Below are positions 55,810 through 64,000 of a stretch of DNA of 64,000 bases, in pieces; the stretch's first letter is position 1, and each line of letters begins with the position of its first letter. Both the position numbers and the translations under genes were made by a program. The notes beneath the pieces were generated by a model, which had not been told where the DNA came from, searched no databases, and saw only the letters and a list, made by a program, of their open reading frames with translations. This stretch comes from Paenibacillus mangrovi (lineage in GTDB: Bacteria; Bacillota; Bacilli; Paenibacillales; Paenibacillaceae): NCBI RefSeq assembly GCF_022898935.1, contig NZ_JALIRP010000006.1, positions 1 to 64,000 of the forward strand, in the 5' to 3' direction.

Positions 55810-55883
55810 CCATCGTTTTAGTTCTGGCGCTGCTCGTATTTATTTATTTGGTCTATGCCCTAATCCATCCGGAACGATTTTAG
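55806..55883 (+). CDS. kdpF: KdpF, small subunit of the K+-ATPase
   Basis: 25 residues, MTIVLVLALLVFIYL followed by VYALIHPERF, the typical KdpF pattern with its final HPERF. Single helix that stabilises KdpFABC. GGGGGAGGGG upstream. Confidence 0.88.
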   Translation: MTIVLVLALLVFIYLVYALIHPERF

Positions 55884-55907
55884 AGATGTAAAGAGGAGGA
55901 AGCGACT

Positions 55908-57584
55908 TTGGATATCCTGCAGATTTGTATTGTGATCGCCGTGCTGATCCTGCTGGTTAAACCGGTAGGCAGCTATATATACCATGTGTTTTCCAATGAG
56001 GCGAACCGTACGGACAAGATTTTTGGACCTGTTGAAAAGCTTTTGTATAAGATTATTGGTCTGAAAAACCGCTCCAGCATGAGCTGGAAAAAGTATGCGC
56101 TCAGCATGATCGTAACCAACATTATTTTGGTGGCTGTCAGCTATGTGATTCTCAGGCTGATGGGAGGACTGCCGGTCAATCCGAATCAAACGGGAAGTAT
56201 GGAGCCCAGTCTTTCCTTTAACACAGTCATCAGCTTTATGACCAACACGAACCTTCAGCATTACAGCGGCGAAAGCGGCATGTCGTATTTTGGCCAGATG
56301 ATCGTCATCACGATGATGATGTTCACGTCGGCGGCTTCCGGCTTGACGGTTGCCATTGCTTTTATCCGCGGCATTACCCGTGGAGGCGGCGGACTAGGGA
56401 ACTTTTTTGAGGACTTCGTTAAAGCTCATACCCGCCTTTATCTGCCGCTTGCCTTTATCGTAACCTTGGTGCTGGTAGGACTGCAGGTGCCGCAAACGCT
56501 GGAGCCTACAGTGACGGTGAACACGCTGAGCGGCGCTGTACAGCATATTGCCATAGGTCCTGTGGCTTCGCTGGAGTCGATCAAGCATTTGGGGACGAAC
56601 GGCGGCGGATTTTTCGGAGCGAACTCCTCGCATCCATTTGAGAATCCGCGTCCGCTGACGAACGTGATTGAAATTTTGAGCATGTGGACGATCTCGGCAT
56701 CACTGCCGTACACATTCGGACGGTTTGCCAAAAACCGCAAGCAGGGCTGGATTATTTTCTCGGCCATGATGGTGCTGTTCGCAGCGTTCCTGTGCCTGAC
56801 GTATTTCTCGGAAAAAAGCGGCAATCCGCTTATTAACCAGCTTGGCATCGGCAGCTCGCAGGGCAGTATGGAGGGCAAAGAAGTCCGTTTCGGCGTGGCG
56901 CAATCCGCACTCTTTACGACCGTCACGACGGCTGCGACGACTGGGTCGGTCAACAATATGCACGATACACTGACACCGCTCGGCGGACTCGCTGCCCTTT
57001 CGGAAATGATGCTTAACGTCGTCTTCGGAGGTAAGGGCGTAGGACTTGTCAATATGCTGATGTACGCCATCCTGGGCGTGTTTATATGCGGTCTTATGGT
57101 AGGACGGACACCGGAATTTCTGGGCCGTAAAATCGAGAGCCGGGAGATGAAGCTGATCGCCATCACGATTCTTATCCACCCGCTCATTATTTTAGCACCA
57201 ACGGCCATTTCATTTATGACCCATCTGGGTACGGATGCCTTGTCCAATCCGGGGTATCACGGGCTGAGCCAGTCTTTGTACGAATATACCTCTTCCGCAG
57301 CGAATAACGGTTCGGGCTTCGAGGGGCTTGGAGATAATACGGTATTCTGGAATGTCAGCACGGGGCTTGTCATGCTCCTCGGAAGATATGTTTCGATGAT
57401 CGCTCTTCTGGGGGTAGCCGGTTCGCTGTCACGGAAAAGAACGGTTCCCGAAACGATCGGCACCTTCCATACGGATACCAAGCTATTTGCGGGAATTCTG
57501 GTCGGAACCGTACTTCTGATTGGGGCATTGACCTTCCTGCCGGTGCTTGTTTTGGGACCGATCGCGGAATTTCTTACGATGTAA
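55908..57584 (+). CDS. kdpA: K+-transporting ATPase subunit A
   Basis: 558 residues from TTG 55908 (GAGGAGG 7 nt upstream). About ten TM helices and four selectivity-filter-like loops (TNTNLQHYSGES; GTNGGGFFGANSSHPFENP; TTAATTGSVNNMHD; SAANNGSGFEG). Forms the K+ channel-like part of the pump. Confidence 0.96.
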   Translation: MDILQICIVIAVLILLVKPVGSYIYHVFSNEANRTDKIFGPVEKLLYKIIGLKNRSSMSWKKYALSMIVTNIILVAVSYVILRLMGGLPVNPNQTGSMEPSLSFNTVISFMTNTNLQHYSGESGMSYFGQMIVITMMMFTSAASGLTVAIAFIRGITRGGGGLGNFFEDFVKAHTRLYLPLAFIVTLVLVGLQVPQTLEPTVTVNTLSGAVQHIAIGPVASLESIKHLGTNGGGFFGANSSHPFENPRPLTNVIEILSMWTISASLPYTFGRFAKNRKQGWIIFSAMMVLFAAFLCLTYFSEKSGNPLINQLGIGSSQGSMEGKEVRFGVAQSALFTTVTTAATTGSVNNMHDTLTPLGGLAALSEMMLNVVFGGKGVGLVNMLMYAILGVFICGLMVGRTPEFLGRKIESREMKLIAITILIHPLIILAPTAISFMTHLGTDALSNPGYHGLSQSLYEYTSSAANNGSGFEGLGDNTVFWNVSTGLVMLLGRYVSMIALLGVAGSLSRKRTVPETIGTFHTDTKLFAGILVGTVLLIGALTFLPVLVLGPIAEFLTM

Positions 57585-57618
57585 GTCAGCTTAACTTAAT
57601 AAATGAGGTGGAAAGATC

Positions 57619-59649
57619 ATGGGCGGAAAACGCAAGAGCATGCTTACAGGCAGCATCATCAAGCATGCAATGAAAGACAGCATTCTCAAATTGAATCCGG
57701 TTGTAATGATGAAAAATCCGGTCATGTTCGTGGTGGAAATCGGCACGTTCGTCGTGTTGTTAATGGTTTTATTTCCAGCCTATTTCAATACAGGAGGGCG
57801 CCAGGGGTTTAATCTGACCGTATTTCTGATTCTCTTGTTCACGATCCTGTTCGCCAATTTCGCCGAGGCACTGGCCGAAGGCCGCGGCAAGGCACAGGCT
57901 GACTCCCTGAAAAAAACCAAAAAAGAGACAACGGCGAATAAAGTGGTCGGTCCAGATATCAAAGTCGTCAGTTCCACGGAACTGCGTAAGGGTGACATCG
58001 TGATCGTATCGCAGGGCGAGATGATTCCGGGAGACGGCGAAGTCATTGAAGGGCTTGCATCTGTGGATGAATCGGCCATTACCGGTGAGTCCGCTCCGGT
58101 CATTAAGGAAGCCGGGGGCGACTTCAGCTCCGTGACAGGGGGTACCCGGGTGGTCAGTGACCGGATCAAGGTGGCCATTACCAGCGATCCGGGTGAATCG
58201 TTTATCGATCGAATGATTTCGCTGGTTGAAGGCGCATCGCGCCAGAAGACACCGAATGAGATTGCGCTGAACACCCTGCTGACCACGCTGACGTTGATCT
58301 TTTTGATCGTCGTCGTCACGCTGGCTCCGATTGCCAAATATTTTGGTGTCCAGCTGGATATTCCGGTTCTGATCTCCTTGCTCGTATGTCTGATTCCGAC
58401 GACCATCGGCGGTCTGCTGTCCGCGATCGGGATTGCCGGGATGGACCGCGTTACCCAGTTTAATGTGCTTGCGATGTCAGGGAAAGCGGTGGAAGCCTCC
58501 GGAGATATCAATACGATGATTTTGGATAAAACAGGGACGATCACGTACGGTAACCGGATGGCAAGCCAGTTTATTCCGACGGGGGATGCTTCTCTGCCTG
58601 AAACAGCCTATTGGGCGGCCGTGAGCTCGCTGAAGGACGAAACACCGGAAGGCCGTTCCGTGCTGGAGCTGATGAAGAAGCAGTCGCTAGACTATGACGA
58701 GACTATCGCGACAGGCGGCGAATTTATTGAGTTTAAAGCAGAGACCCGAATGAGCGGTATCGATTTGCAGGATGAGCGGCATGTCCGCAAAGGAGCCGTG
58801 GATGCAGTACGTCAGTGGGTGCTTTCCCAGGGCGGGAACGTACCGTCCGATCTTGCCGCAAAGTCGGATGCCATTGCGTCGGAAGGCGGAACGCCGCTTG
58901 CTGTAGCGGTTGACAGTAAAATTTACGGCCTGATTCATCTGAAGGATACGGTAAAGCCGGGCATGAAGGAACGTTTTGAACAGCTACGCCAGATGGGAAT
59001 CAAGACGATCATGTGTACAGGGGATAACCCGCTGACAGCGGCTACGATTGCCCGTGAAGCCGGTGTTGATGAATATATTGCCGAGAGCAAGCCTGAGGAT
59101 AAAATCGCGGTCATCCGCCGTGAACAAGCGGAAGGGAAGCTCGTAGCCATGACGGGCGACGGTACGAATGACGCACCTGCCCTGGCCCAGGCGGATGTCG
59201 GAATTGCGATGAACAGCGGTACGGTTGCCGCCAAGGAAGCGGCGAATATGGTCGATCTGGACTCCGATCCCTCCAAGATTATAGAAGTCGTAGCGATCGG
59301 CAAGCAGCTGCTGATGACCCGGGGGGCGCTAACCACGTTCAGTATCGCTAATGACGTCGCCAAATATTTTGCGATCATTCCGGCGATGTTCATGGCAGCC
59401 ATTCCGCAGATGAAGGTGCTGAATATTATGGATCTCGGATCGCCGCTTTCGGCCATTTTGAGCGCATTGATATTTAACGCTGTCATCATTCCACTGCTGA
59501 TTCCGCTGGCGATGAAAGGTGTTAAATATAAACCGATGAGCTCAGCACGGCTGCTTAGCAGGAACCTGATGATTTATGGACTGGGCGGGGTAATCGCACC
59601 GTTTGCGGGTATCAAGCTGATTGATATGTTCGTGCACTTGTGGATTTAG
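57619..59649 (+). CDS. kdpB: K+-transporting ATPase subunit B (P-type ATPase)
   Basis: 676 residues from ATG 57619. Actuator TGES, phosphorylation Asp303 in LDKTGT, hinge [17 protein letters not shown]. Hydrolyses ATP to drive K+ through KdpA. GAGGTGG upstream. Confidence 0.97.
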   Translation: MGGKRKSMLTGSIIKHAMKDSILKLNPVVMMKNPVMFVVEIGTFVVLLMVLFPAYFNTGGRQGFNLTVFLILLFTILFANFAEALAEGRGKAQADSLKKTKKETTANKVVGPDIKVVSSTELRKGDIVIVSQGEMIPGDGEVIEGLASVDESAITGESAPVIKEAGGDFSSVTGGTRVVSDRIKVAITSDPGESFIDRMISLVEGASRQKTPNEIALNTLLTTLTLIFLIVVVTLAPIAKYFGVQLDIPVLISLLVCLIPTTIGGLLSAIGIAGMDRVTQFNVLAMSGKAVEASGDINTMILDKTGTITYGNRMASQFIPTGDASLPETAYWAAVSSLKDETPEGRSVLELMKKQSLDYDETIATGGEFIEFKAETRMSGIDLQDERHVRKGAVDAVRQWVLSQGGNVPSDLAAKSDAIASEGGTPLAVAVDSKIYGLIHLKDTVKPGMKERFEQLRQMGIKTIMCTGDNPLTAATIAREAGVDEYIAESKPEDKIAVIRREQAEGKLVAMTGDGTNDAPALAQADVGIAMNSGTVAAKEAANMVDLDSDPSKIIEVVAIGKQLLMTRGALTTFSIANDVAKYFAIIPAMFMAAIPQMKVLNIMDLGSPLSAILSALIFNAVIIPLLIPLAMKGVKYKPMSSARLLSRNLMIYGLGGVIAPFAGIKLIDMFVHLWI

Positions 59650-59715
59650 TGGCCTGGGCAATAGAGAGAAGGGGCTAGTATTCTCAAACAAGCTTAAGAA
59701 AAAGGATGATATACA

Positions 59716-60324
59716 ATGAAGACGACGGCGAAGTTCGAAGAAGTGTCTCATGGTTCCATTTGGCTTATAGCACTGCGATCCAGCTTATTGTTTATCGTGA
59801 TTTGCGGCATCGCTTATCCACTCGCAAGCACGGGGCTGGCCCAGCTGATTTTTCCGTATCAGGCGAACGGCAGCATGGTAAAGGACAGCACAGGACGGAC
59901 GGTGGGCTCCGAGCTCATCGGACAGAGCTATACGGATCCTTCGTTTTTTCAAGGCCGGATTTCCAGCATCAACTACGATGCCGCCGGTTCGGGATCGAAC
60001 AACTATGCTCCTTCGAATCCCGAGCTGCTGAAACGGGTCAAGGAGTCGATCACACAGTGGGAGAAAGAGAATCCGGAGGTGCCTGTCAGTGAGGTGCCCA
60101 TCGATCTGATCACGAACTCCGGTTCTGGTCTGGATCCGCATATTACGCCAGCCGCTGCTGAGGTTCAGATTCCGCGGATCAGCGCCCTGCGCCATATTCA
60201 GGAGGATCAGCTGAAGCAGCTTGTAGAACAGAATACCGAGGGACGTGATCTGGGCGTATTCGGCGAGAAAAGAGTGAACGTGCTTAAGCTGAACCTTGCC
60301 CTTGAGGAGCTAAGTAGCAAGTAG
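59716..60324 (+). CDS. kdpC: K+-transporting ATPase subunit C
   Basis: 202 residues. One TM helix (about 18-40), FQGRISSINYDAAGSGSNN and GSGLDPHITPAAAEVQIPRIS are KdpC hallmarks. No kdpDE follows before mntH, so control may rest on the riboswitches. Confidence 0.96.
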   Translation: MKTTAKFEEVSHGSIWLIALRSSLLFIVICGIAYPLASTGLAQLIFPYQANGSMVKDSTGRTVGSELIGQSYTDPSFFQGRISSINYDAAGSGSNNYAPSNPELLKRVKESITQWEKENPEVPVSEVPIDLITNSGSGLDPHITPAAAEVQIPRISALRHIQEDQLKQLVEQNTEGRDLGVFGEKRVNVLKLNLALEELSSK

Positions 60325-60339
60325 GAAAGGAATAAACGA

Positions 60340-60379
60340 AAATGACCGCATGGCGTCTTCAGACGTTATGCGGTCATTT
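60340..60379. terminator. Bidirectional terminator kdpC/mntH
   Basis: AAATGACCGCAT/ATGCGGTCATTT with inner CGTCT/AGACG. Confidence 0.8.
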
Positions 60380-60396
60380 AGGTATAGGAGCTGATG

Positions 60397-61746
60397 TCAG
60401 CCCAGGATGGATTGATAAATAAGAAACAGATTCAGTACCACGATGAGGGCGGAAACGCTCCAAGCCAGAATTTTCACCCAGACCGGGTTGACGAATGTTC
60501 CCATTATTTTTTTGTCTCCCGTAAATTTGACCAAAGGAATGACAGCAAACGGGAGCTGAAGCGACAAAATAACCTGGCTGAGAATCAGCAGCTCTTCCGT
60601 TCCTTTTTCTCCGAAAATGATCGTTACGATGACGGCTGGGATGATGGCGATGAGCCTTGTAATCAATCTGCGGAGCCAAGGCGGAAGCTTGATGTTCAGG
60701 AAGCCTTCCATCACGATCTGCCCGGCCAGGGTGCCTGTCAGCGTAGAGTTTTGCCCGGAGGCCAGCAGCGCAACGGCAAACAATATACTTGCGAGCGTCG
60801 TACCCACCAGTGGGGCAAGTAAATAATACGCATCACTGATATCGGCGACTTCGGTCATTCCTGCTTTGTGGAATGTCGCTGCCGAGACGATCAGAATGGA
60901 TGCATTAATGAACAGCGCAAGAGTCAGGGCTATCGTGGAATCCCAGGCGGAGAAGCGGATGGCTTGGCGTTTGCCTTTTTCTGAATTCTCGTATTGCCGT
61001 GTCTGAACAATGGACGAATGGAGATACAAGTTATGCGGCATCACCGTTGCACCCAAAATCGCGATCGCGAGATAGAGCTTTTGATGGTCGGTGATTAGGT
61101 CTGCTGTCGGAATGAATCCGGCAAAAATACTGCCCATATCCGGCTTGGACAGCCATAGATCGACACCAAAGCAAGCACCTATAGTTAAGACGAGTATGAT
61201 TACCAGCGTTTCAATCGCCCGAAAACCTTTATGCTGCAAAAGCAAAATGAGCAGCACGTCTACTGCCGTAATCAGAACACCGTATAGCAACGGAATACCA
61301 AACAGAAGCTTAAGGGCAATAGCGGAGCCAATGACCTCGGCCAGATCGCAGGCGGCAATGGCGAGCTCGCACAGTATCCATAGTCCGATCGTGACTGGTT
61401 TGCTGTATTGGCTGCGGCAGGCTTGGGCCAGATCATGTCCGGTGACAATGCCCAACTTGCTCGCTAACGACTGAAGCAGTACGGCCATCAGGTTGGACAG
61501 CAGGATGACGGTAAGCAGCGAGTATCCGAACTGTGAGCCGCCGGCAATATCCGTTGCCCAGTTGCCCGGATCCATATATCCGACAGCGACAAGGTATCCG
61601 GGGCCAACGAACGCAAGAAATTTACGGAAGGTAGAACCCTTCGATGGGACCTTCATGGAATGATTCAGCTCTGACAGCGAGGATCGCTCCTTGGGCTCGG
61701 TCCAGTTTTTGGATTTCCTGGAGTCCGTATTTCCTGTGTCCTTCAT
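60397..61746 (-). CDS. mntH: Nramp manganese/divalent-metal transporter
   Basis: 449 residues, about eleven TM helices. Metal-site motif DPGNWATD in TM1 (YMDPGN) and the TM6 [10 protein letters not shown] motif. Imports Mn2+ with protons. A 40-residue charged N-terminus precedes TM1. An MntR-like box lies upstream. Confidence 0.95.
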   Translation of the reverse strand: MKDTGNTDSRKSKNWTEPKERSSLSELNHSMKVPSKGSTFRKFLAFVGPGYLVAVGYMDPGNWATDIAGGSQFGYSLLTVILLSNLMAVLLQSLASKLGIVTGHDLAQACRSQYSKPVTIGLWILCELAIAACDLAEVIGSAIALKLLFGIPLLYGVLITAVDVLLILLLQHKGFRAIETLVIILVLTIGACFGVDLWLSKPDMGSIFAGFIPTADLITDHQKLYLAIAILGATVMPHNLYLHSSIVQTRQYENSEKGKRQAIRFSAWDSTIALTLALFINASILIVSAATFHKAGMTEVADISDAYYLLAPLVGTTLASILFAVALLASGQNSTLTGTLAGQIVMEGFLNIKLPPWLRRLITRLIAIIPAVIVTIIFGEKGTEELLILSQVILSLQLPFAVIPLVKFTGDKKIMGTFVNPVWVKILAWSVSALIVVLNLFLIYQSILG

Positions 61747-61822
61747 CTATATCACACACCTTGCTTGCGGTATATTGTTTATTTTTAAATACGTTACTAT
61801 TCATTGTACTCACTCAAATATG

Positions 61823-61840
61823 TTTGTATAGGGAAACTTT
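61823..61840 (-). promoter_or_regulatory. MntR-like operator of mntH
   Basis: TTTGTATAGGGAAACTTT resembles the B. subtilis MntR sites (TTTGCATGAGGGAAACTT as I recall them), about 80 nt before the mntH start. A minus-strand TATACA-16-TACAAT promoter would overlap it. Confidence 0.55.
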
Positions 61841-62059
61841 TATGTGGATATTCAATTCACAGGGCATATAGCATTTTCAATCATAGCTGGTACCGGATGG
61901 CATGAATCCATTTGGTTTTTTTGGTCTAAACTATAGAACGAAGGGCAATGCAATGTAACCTTTTATTGACATGAAGTTTAAAATTCTTTAATATGTCTAG
62001 GTACTTGATACTTGATTTTTTGTTTCAAGGCAAGAAACTTATATAGACGGGTGATGCAT

Positions 62060-62344
62060 ATGTCTTACAGACCAGTGATTGCGAACATGAAGGAAGCCAG
62101 CAGTAATGAACAAAGCGGATTGTACGAATTCATTGTCAATCTGGCTGACGGAACCGTGTGCCGAGTGTTCTATAGCCGTTTTCCGGAATGGAAAATGACA
62201 AACATCAGCCGGTTGCAAAAAACGCCTTGCCCGGTATGCCGCAAAGATTTTATTTGCAGATGCATCGAGAGCTACAAAGGCGAGCTGACACAGCAAATCG
62301 AAGAAAACCAATGGATCGATAAGGCTTTGGCTGCTGCCAAGTAA
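62060..62344 (+). CDS. Small cysteine-rich hypothetical protein
   Basis: 94 residues from ATG 62060 (62054 possible). The beta-rich N-terminal half is followed by CPVCRKDFICRC, a possible zinc knuckle, and a helical tail. Not recognised. Preceded by a 300-nt gap that holds the mntH operator at its left end. Confidence 0.6.
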   Translation: MSYRPVIANMKEASSNEQSGLYEFIVNLADGTVCRVFYSRFPEWKMTNISRLQKTPCPVCRKDFICRCIESYKGELTQQIEENQWIDKALAAAK

Positions 62345-62366
62345 TCTGTCGAACCAAAGATACAGG

Positions 62367-62396
62367 CGCGGGATATACCCGGGCTTTTTTCTTTTT
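62367..62396 (+). terminator. Terminator-like hairpin
   Basis: GCGCGGG/CCCGGGC (one mismatch) and six Ts. Confidence 0.6.
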
Positions 62397-62402
62397 GTCT
62401 GA

Positions 62403-62489
62403 ATAAATTGAACTAAAGTTTAATGATCCATCTTCTTGATTCATGTTGTTAATCAAAAAGATAGGTACCTATTCTTTAGTTCAATTTAT
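62403..62489. repeat. Long nested inverted repeat
   Basis: ATAAATTGAACTAAAG (62403-62418) is the exact reverse complement of CTTTAGTTCAATTTAT (62474-62489). Inside, ATCTTcTTGATT pairs with AATCAAaAAGAT. Total 87 nt, could form a cruciform or an RNA hairpin before the DUF393 gene. Confidence 0.7.
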
Positions 62490-62548
62490 ATAAATGGCTT
62501 GATTATTGGTACTGGGCATCGGATACTCAGTACAGGAGGTGCCTGCAG

Positions 62549-62962
62549 ATGAAGGATCTACAAGGACCTGAAGGAATCGTGCTTGTGGACGGCGTATGCC
62601 ATTTGTGCCAGGGACTGACGCGTTTTATTATTGAACGGGATCCGCATGCCAAGTTCCGATTCGCCTCCCTGCAATCCGATATTGGAGCTATACTTTTGGA
62701 AAAGGGCGAACTGCCTGCGGATAAGGTGGATACCTTGGTGCTGATTGAAAATGGGCAGTATTATGTCCGTTCGGCTGCTGTCCTGCGTATCGTTCGCCAA
62801 TTGAAGATGCCGTGGCCACTACTTTATGTCTTTGCCTTGATTCCTCTGCCGCTCCGTGACAGGTTGTACCGTTATGTTGCCCGCAACCGTTACCGCTGGT
62901 TTGGGAAGGAAGAGCAGTGTATGCTTCCGACACCTGAGCTGCGAAAGCGGTTTTTGTCTTGA
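62549..62962 (+). CDS. DUF393 (DCC-family) thiol-disulfide oxidoreductase-like protein
   Basis: 137 residues; CAGGAGGTG upstream of ATG 62549. Motif VLVDGVCHLCQG (DxxCxxC) near residue 11 defines the DCC family, followed by RFASLQSD. Predicted thioredoxin-like; natural substrate unknown. Confidence 0.9.
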   Translation: MKDLQGPEGIVLVDGVCHLCQGLTRFIIERDPHAKFRFASLQSDIGAILLEKGELPADKVDTLVLIENGQYYVRSAAVLRIVRQLKMPWPLLYVFALIPLPLRDRLYRYVARNRYRWFGKEEQCMLPTPELRKRFLS

Positions 62963-62986
62963 GGTTTTGTCGATAATTTACACAAT

Positions 62987-63015
62987 TTGTATTGTTTTTC
63001 ATTACAGGATATGAT
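62987..63015 (+). promoter_or_regulatory. Promoter ahead of attenuator-like hairpin
   Basis: TTGTAT (62987-62992), 17 nt, TATGAT (63010-63015). Confidence 0.5.
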
Positions 63016-63049
63016 AAATTCCTAATTAAGTAAATCAAGCTGATAACGG

Positions 63050-63099
63050 AAGCACCGTTTCTTCAGCCGCATATGCGGCTTAGGAACGGTGCTTTTTTT
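63050..63099 (+). terminator. Strong terminator upstream of TadZ-like gene
   Basis: AAGCACCGTT/AACGGTGCTT with inner GCCGCAT/ATGCGGC stem and seven Ts; lies between the promoter at 62987 and the next gene. Confidence 0.85.
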
Positions 63100-63128
63100 C
63101 ATGCTGTGAATGGGGGATGAATAGCCTC

Positions 63129-64000
63129 ATGGTGACGTACAAAGTGGTGCTCGCCGTCAAAGAGCCGCAGTATTTGGAGGCGCTGCTTCATTACGTGCAT
63201 ACAAGTGAATTTGGCGGGAAATTACGATTTGTCGGATTTACACGCGCAGAATCATTTTTGGAGTACATGAACGGGAAGGAACGCCCGGATTTGGTTGTCG
63301 GAGACAGTGAGCTGCTGGAGCCTTGGCTGCGGGAAGAAAAAGCACCATGTCCGTGGAAGCGGCTTGGGACAGGAGCTGATCCGGATCAAGAGCTGGCAAA
63401 ATATCAACCGCTTCCAGAACTGCTTGGAGCTATACTCCAAGTCTGTCAAAAGGGCGGTGGCCGTTCAAAAGCGGCTGTCCATGCGGGAACGGGTACGGTA
63501 ACGATCGGCTTCATTTCCACGGTAGGAGGGAGCGGGAAAACAACGGCCGCAGTGAACATGGCCAAGCAGCTCGGCGGGATGGGGCTATCCGTGTTCTACC
63601 TGAATCTAGAGACGTTCAACAGCAGCGCCGTATTTCGAAGATCAAACCGTAAAGCCGAGGATGCCCACGGGCTTCCGAGACTGCTCTATGAAATGAAAGC
63701 ACAGGTCGAAACGAAAAGTTCAGGGGCTATCCCTTTGGAATCCTTTGTAGTTAGTCATCCGGCGATGAAGTGCGAATGGTTTGAGCCGGTTCACAACCGG
63801 AATGAAATCATTCAAATGAGCAAATCGGATGTACGCTGTCTGCTTGACCTGATATCGCAGAGCGGTAGATATGATGTGGTCATCGCCGACACCGATTCCG
63901 GAATGAACCAGCGCACGGATGCGGTGATCGAAGGATGCGGGCATCTGATATGGATTCTGCTGGATGACCTGATCCATATGTTCAAGAACGCACAGCAGCT
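63129..64000 (+). CDS. TadZ/CpaE-like MinD-family ATPase, partial
   Basis: About 290 residues visible, open at the window edge. Starts MVTYKVVLAVKEPQ at ATG 63129 (ATG 63117 possible). The N-terminal receiver-like domain (1-110) is without a clear phospho-Asp site; the P-loop ATPase follows, with deviant Walker A ISTVGGSGKTT (about 129-139), and later YDVVIADTDSG. This layout is that of TadZ/CpaE proteins that place Flp/Tad pilus or secretion machinery, but FlhG/ParA-like roles remain possible until the downstream genes are known. Confidence 0.75.
   Translation, partial: MVTYKVVLAVKEPQYLEALLHYVHTSEFGGKLRFVGFTRAESFLEYMNGKERPDLVVGDSELLEPWLREEKAPCPWKRLGTGADPDQELAKYQPLPELLGAILQVCQKGGGRSKAAVHAGTGTVTIGFISTVGGSGKTTAAVNMAKQLGGMGLSVFYLNLETFNSSAVFRRSNRKAEDAHGLPRLLYEMKAQVETKSSGAIPLESFVVSHPAMKCEWFEPVHNRNEIIQMSKSDVRCLLDLISQSGRYDVVIADTDSGMNQRTDAVIEGCGHLIWILLDDLIHMFKNAQQ

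Noticed and set aside
56438..57247. Antisense frame over kdpA
   Set aside because: kdpA is intact and conserved; no site for translation.

Overview
The window looks like a chromosomal segment of a spore-forming, low-to-mid GC member of the Bacillales, most probably Paenibacillus. Supporting signs are a Tlp-type spore protein, a CmpA-type cortex protein, the ydcC-alr-ndoAI-ndoA-tex-cmpA-sprT order known from Bacillus, an OpuA glycine betaine transporter with a divergent GbsR-type regulator, frequent TTG/GTG starts with strong Shine-Dalgarno sites, and c-di-AMP (ydaO) riboswitches. No rRNA or species marker is present, so the genus is an inference.

Region 1 (1-10500) is AT-rich and accessory in character. 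It opens with a cut-off IS110-family transposase, then two separate BlaI/MecI + BlaR1/MecR1-like pairs, each with its own operator type and each with a non-penicillin-binding C-terminal domain. Between them lies a methyltransferase with a short leader ORF and hairpin. M23-like peptidase, membrane protein, APH-fold kinase and glycosyltransferase genes follow. Short dispersed repeats (family R2) fill the gaps.

Region 2 (10670-32783) holds an MMPL exporter operon, a large secreted F5/8C + beta-helix protein, a UbiA prenyltransferase, opuAA-AB-AC with a GbsR-like regulator, a YkoP-like gene coupled to a polysaccharide deacetylase, a TetR-controlled DUF4188 gene, and a sulfatase-TauABC-like operon facing a two-component system.

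Region 3 (33051-38644) is a Bce-type antimicrobial-peptide module (regulator, kinase, ATPase, permease, serine hydrolase). Its permease lacks the usual large extracellular domain.

Region 4 (38777-48382) is the conserved ydcC-alr-ndoAI-ndoA-tex-cmpA-sprT block, then a tRNA cluster (Asn, Ser, Glu, Lys, Leu). Two of these tRNA genes carry a copy of a structured ~80-nt element bounded by a duplicated tRNA 3' end.

Region 5 (49082-54342) lies between two nearly identical tRNA-Leu(GAG) genes and carries DUF2804, MFS, MarR, PAS/cysteine and XRE genes, followed by glutathione peroxidase.

Region 6 (54601-64000) has a promoter and two tandem c-di-AMP riboswitches, each followed by a terminator-like hairpin, ahead of an unknown Rossmann-like gene, a 35-aa peptide and kdpFABC. 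Then come mntH with an MntR-like box, a small cysteine protein, a DUF393 protein and the start of a TadZ/MinD-like ATPase.
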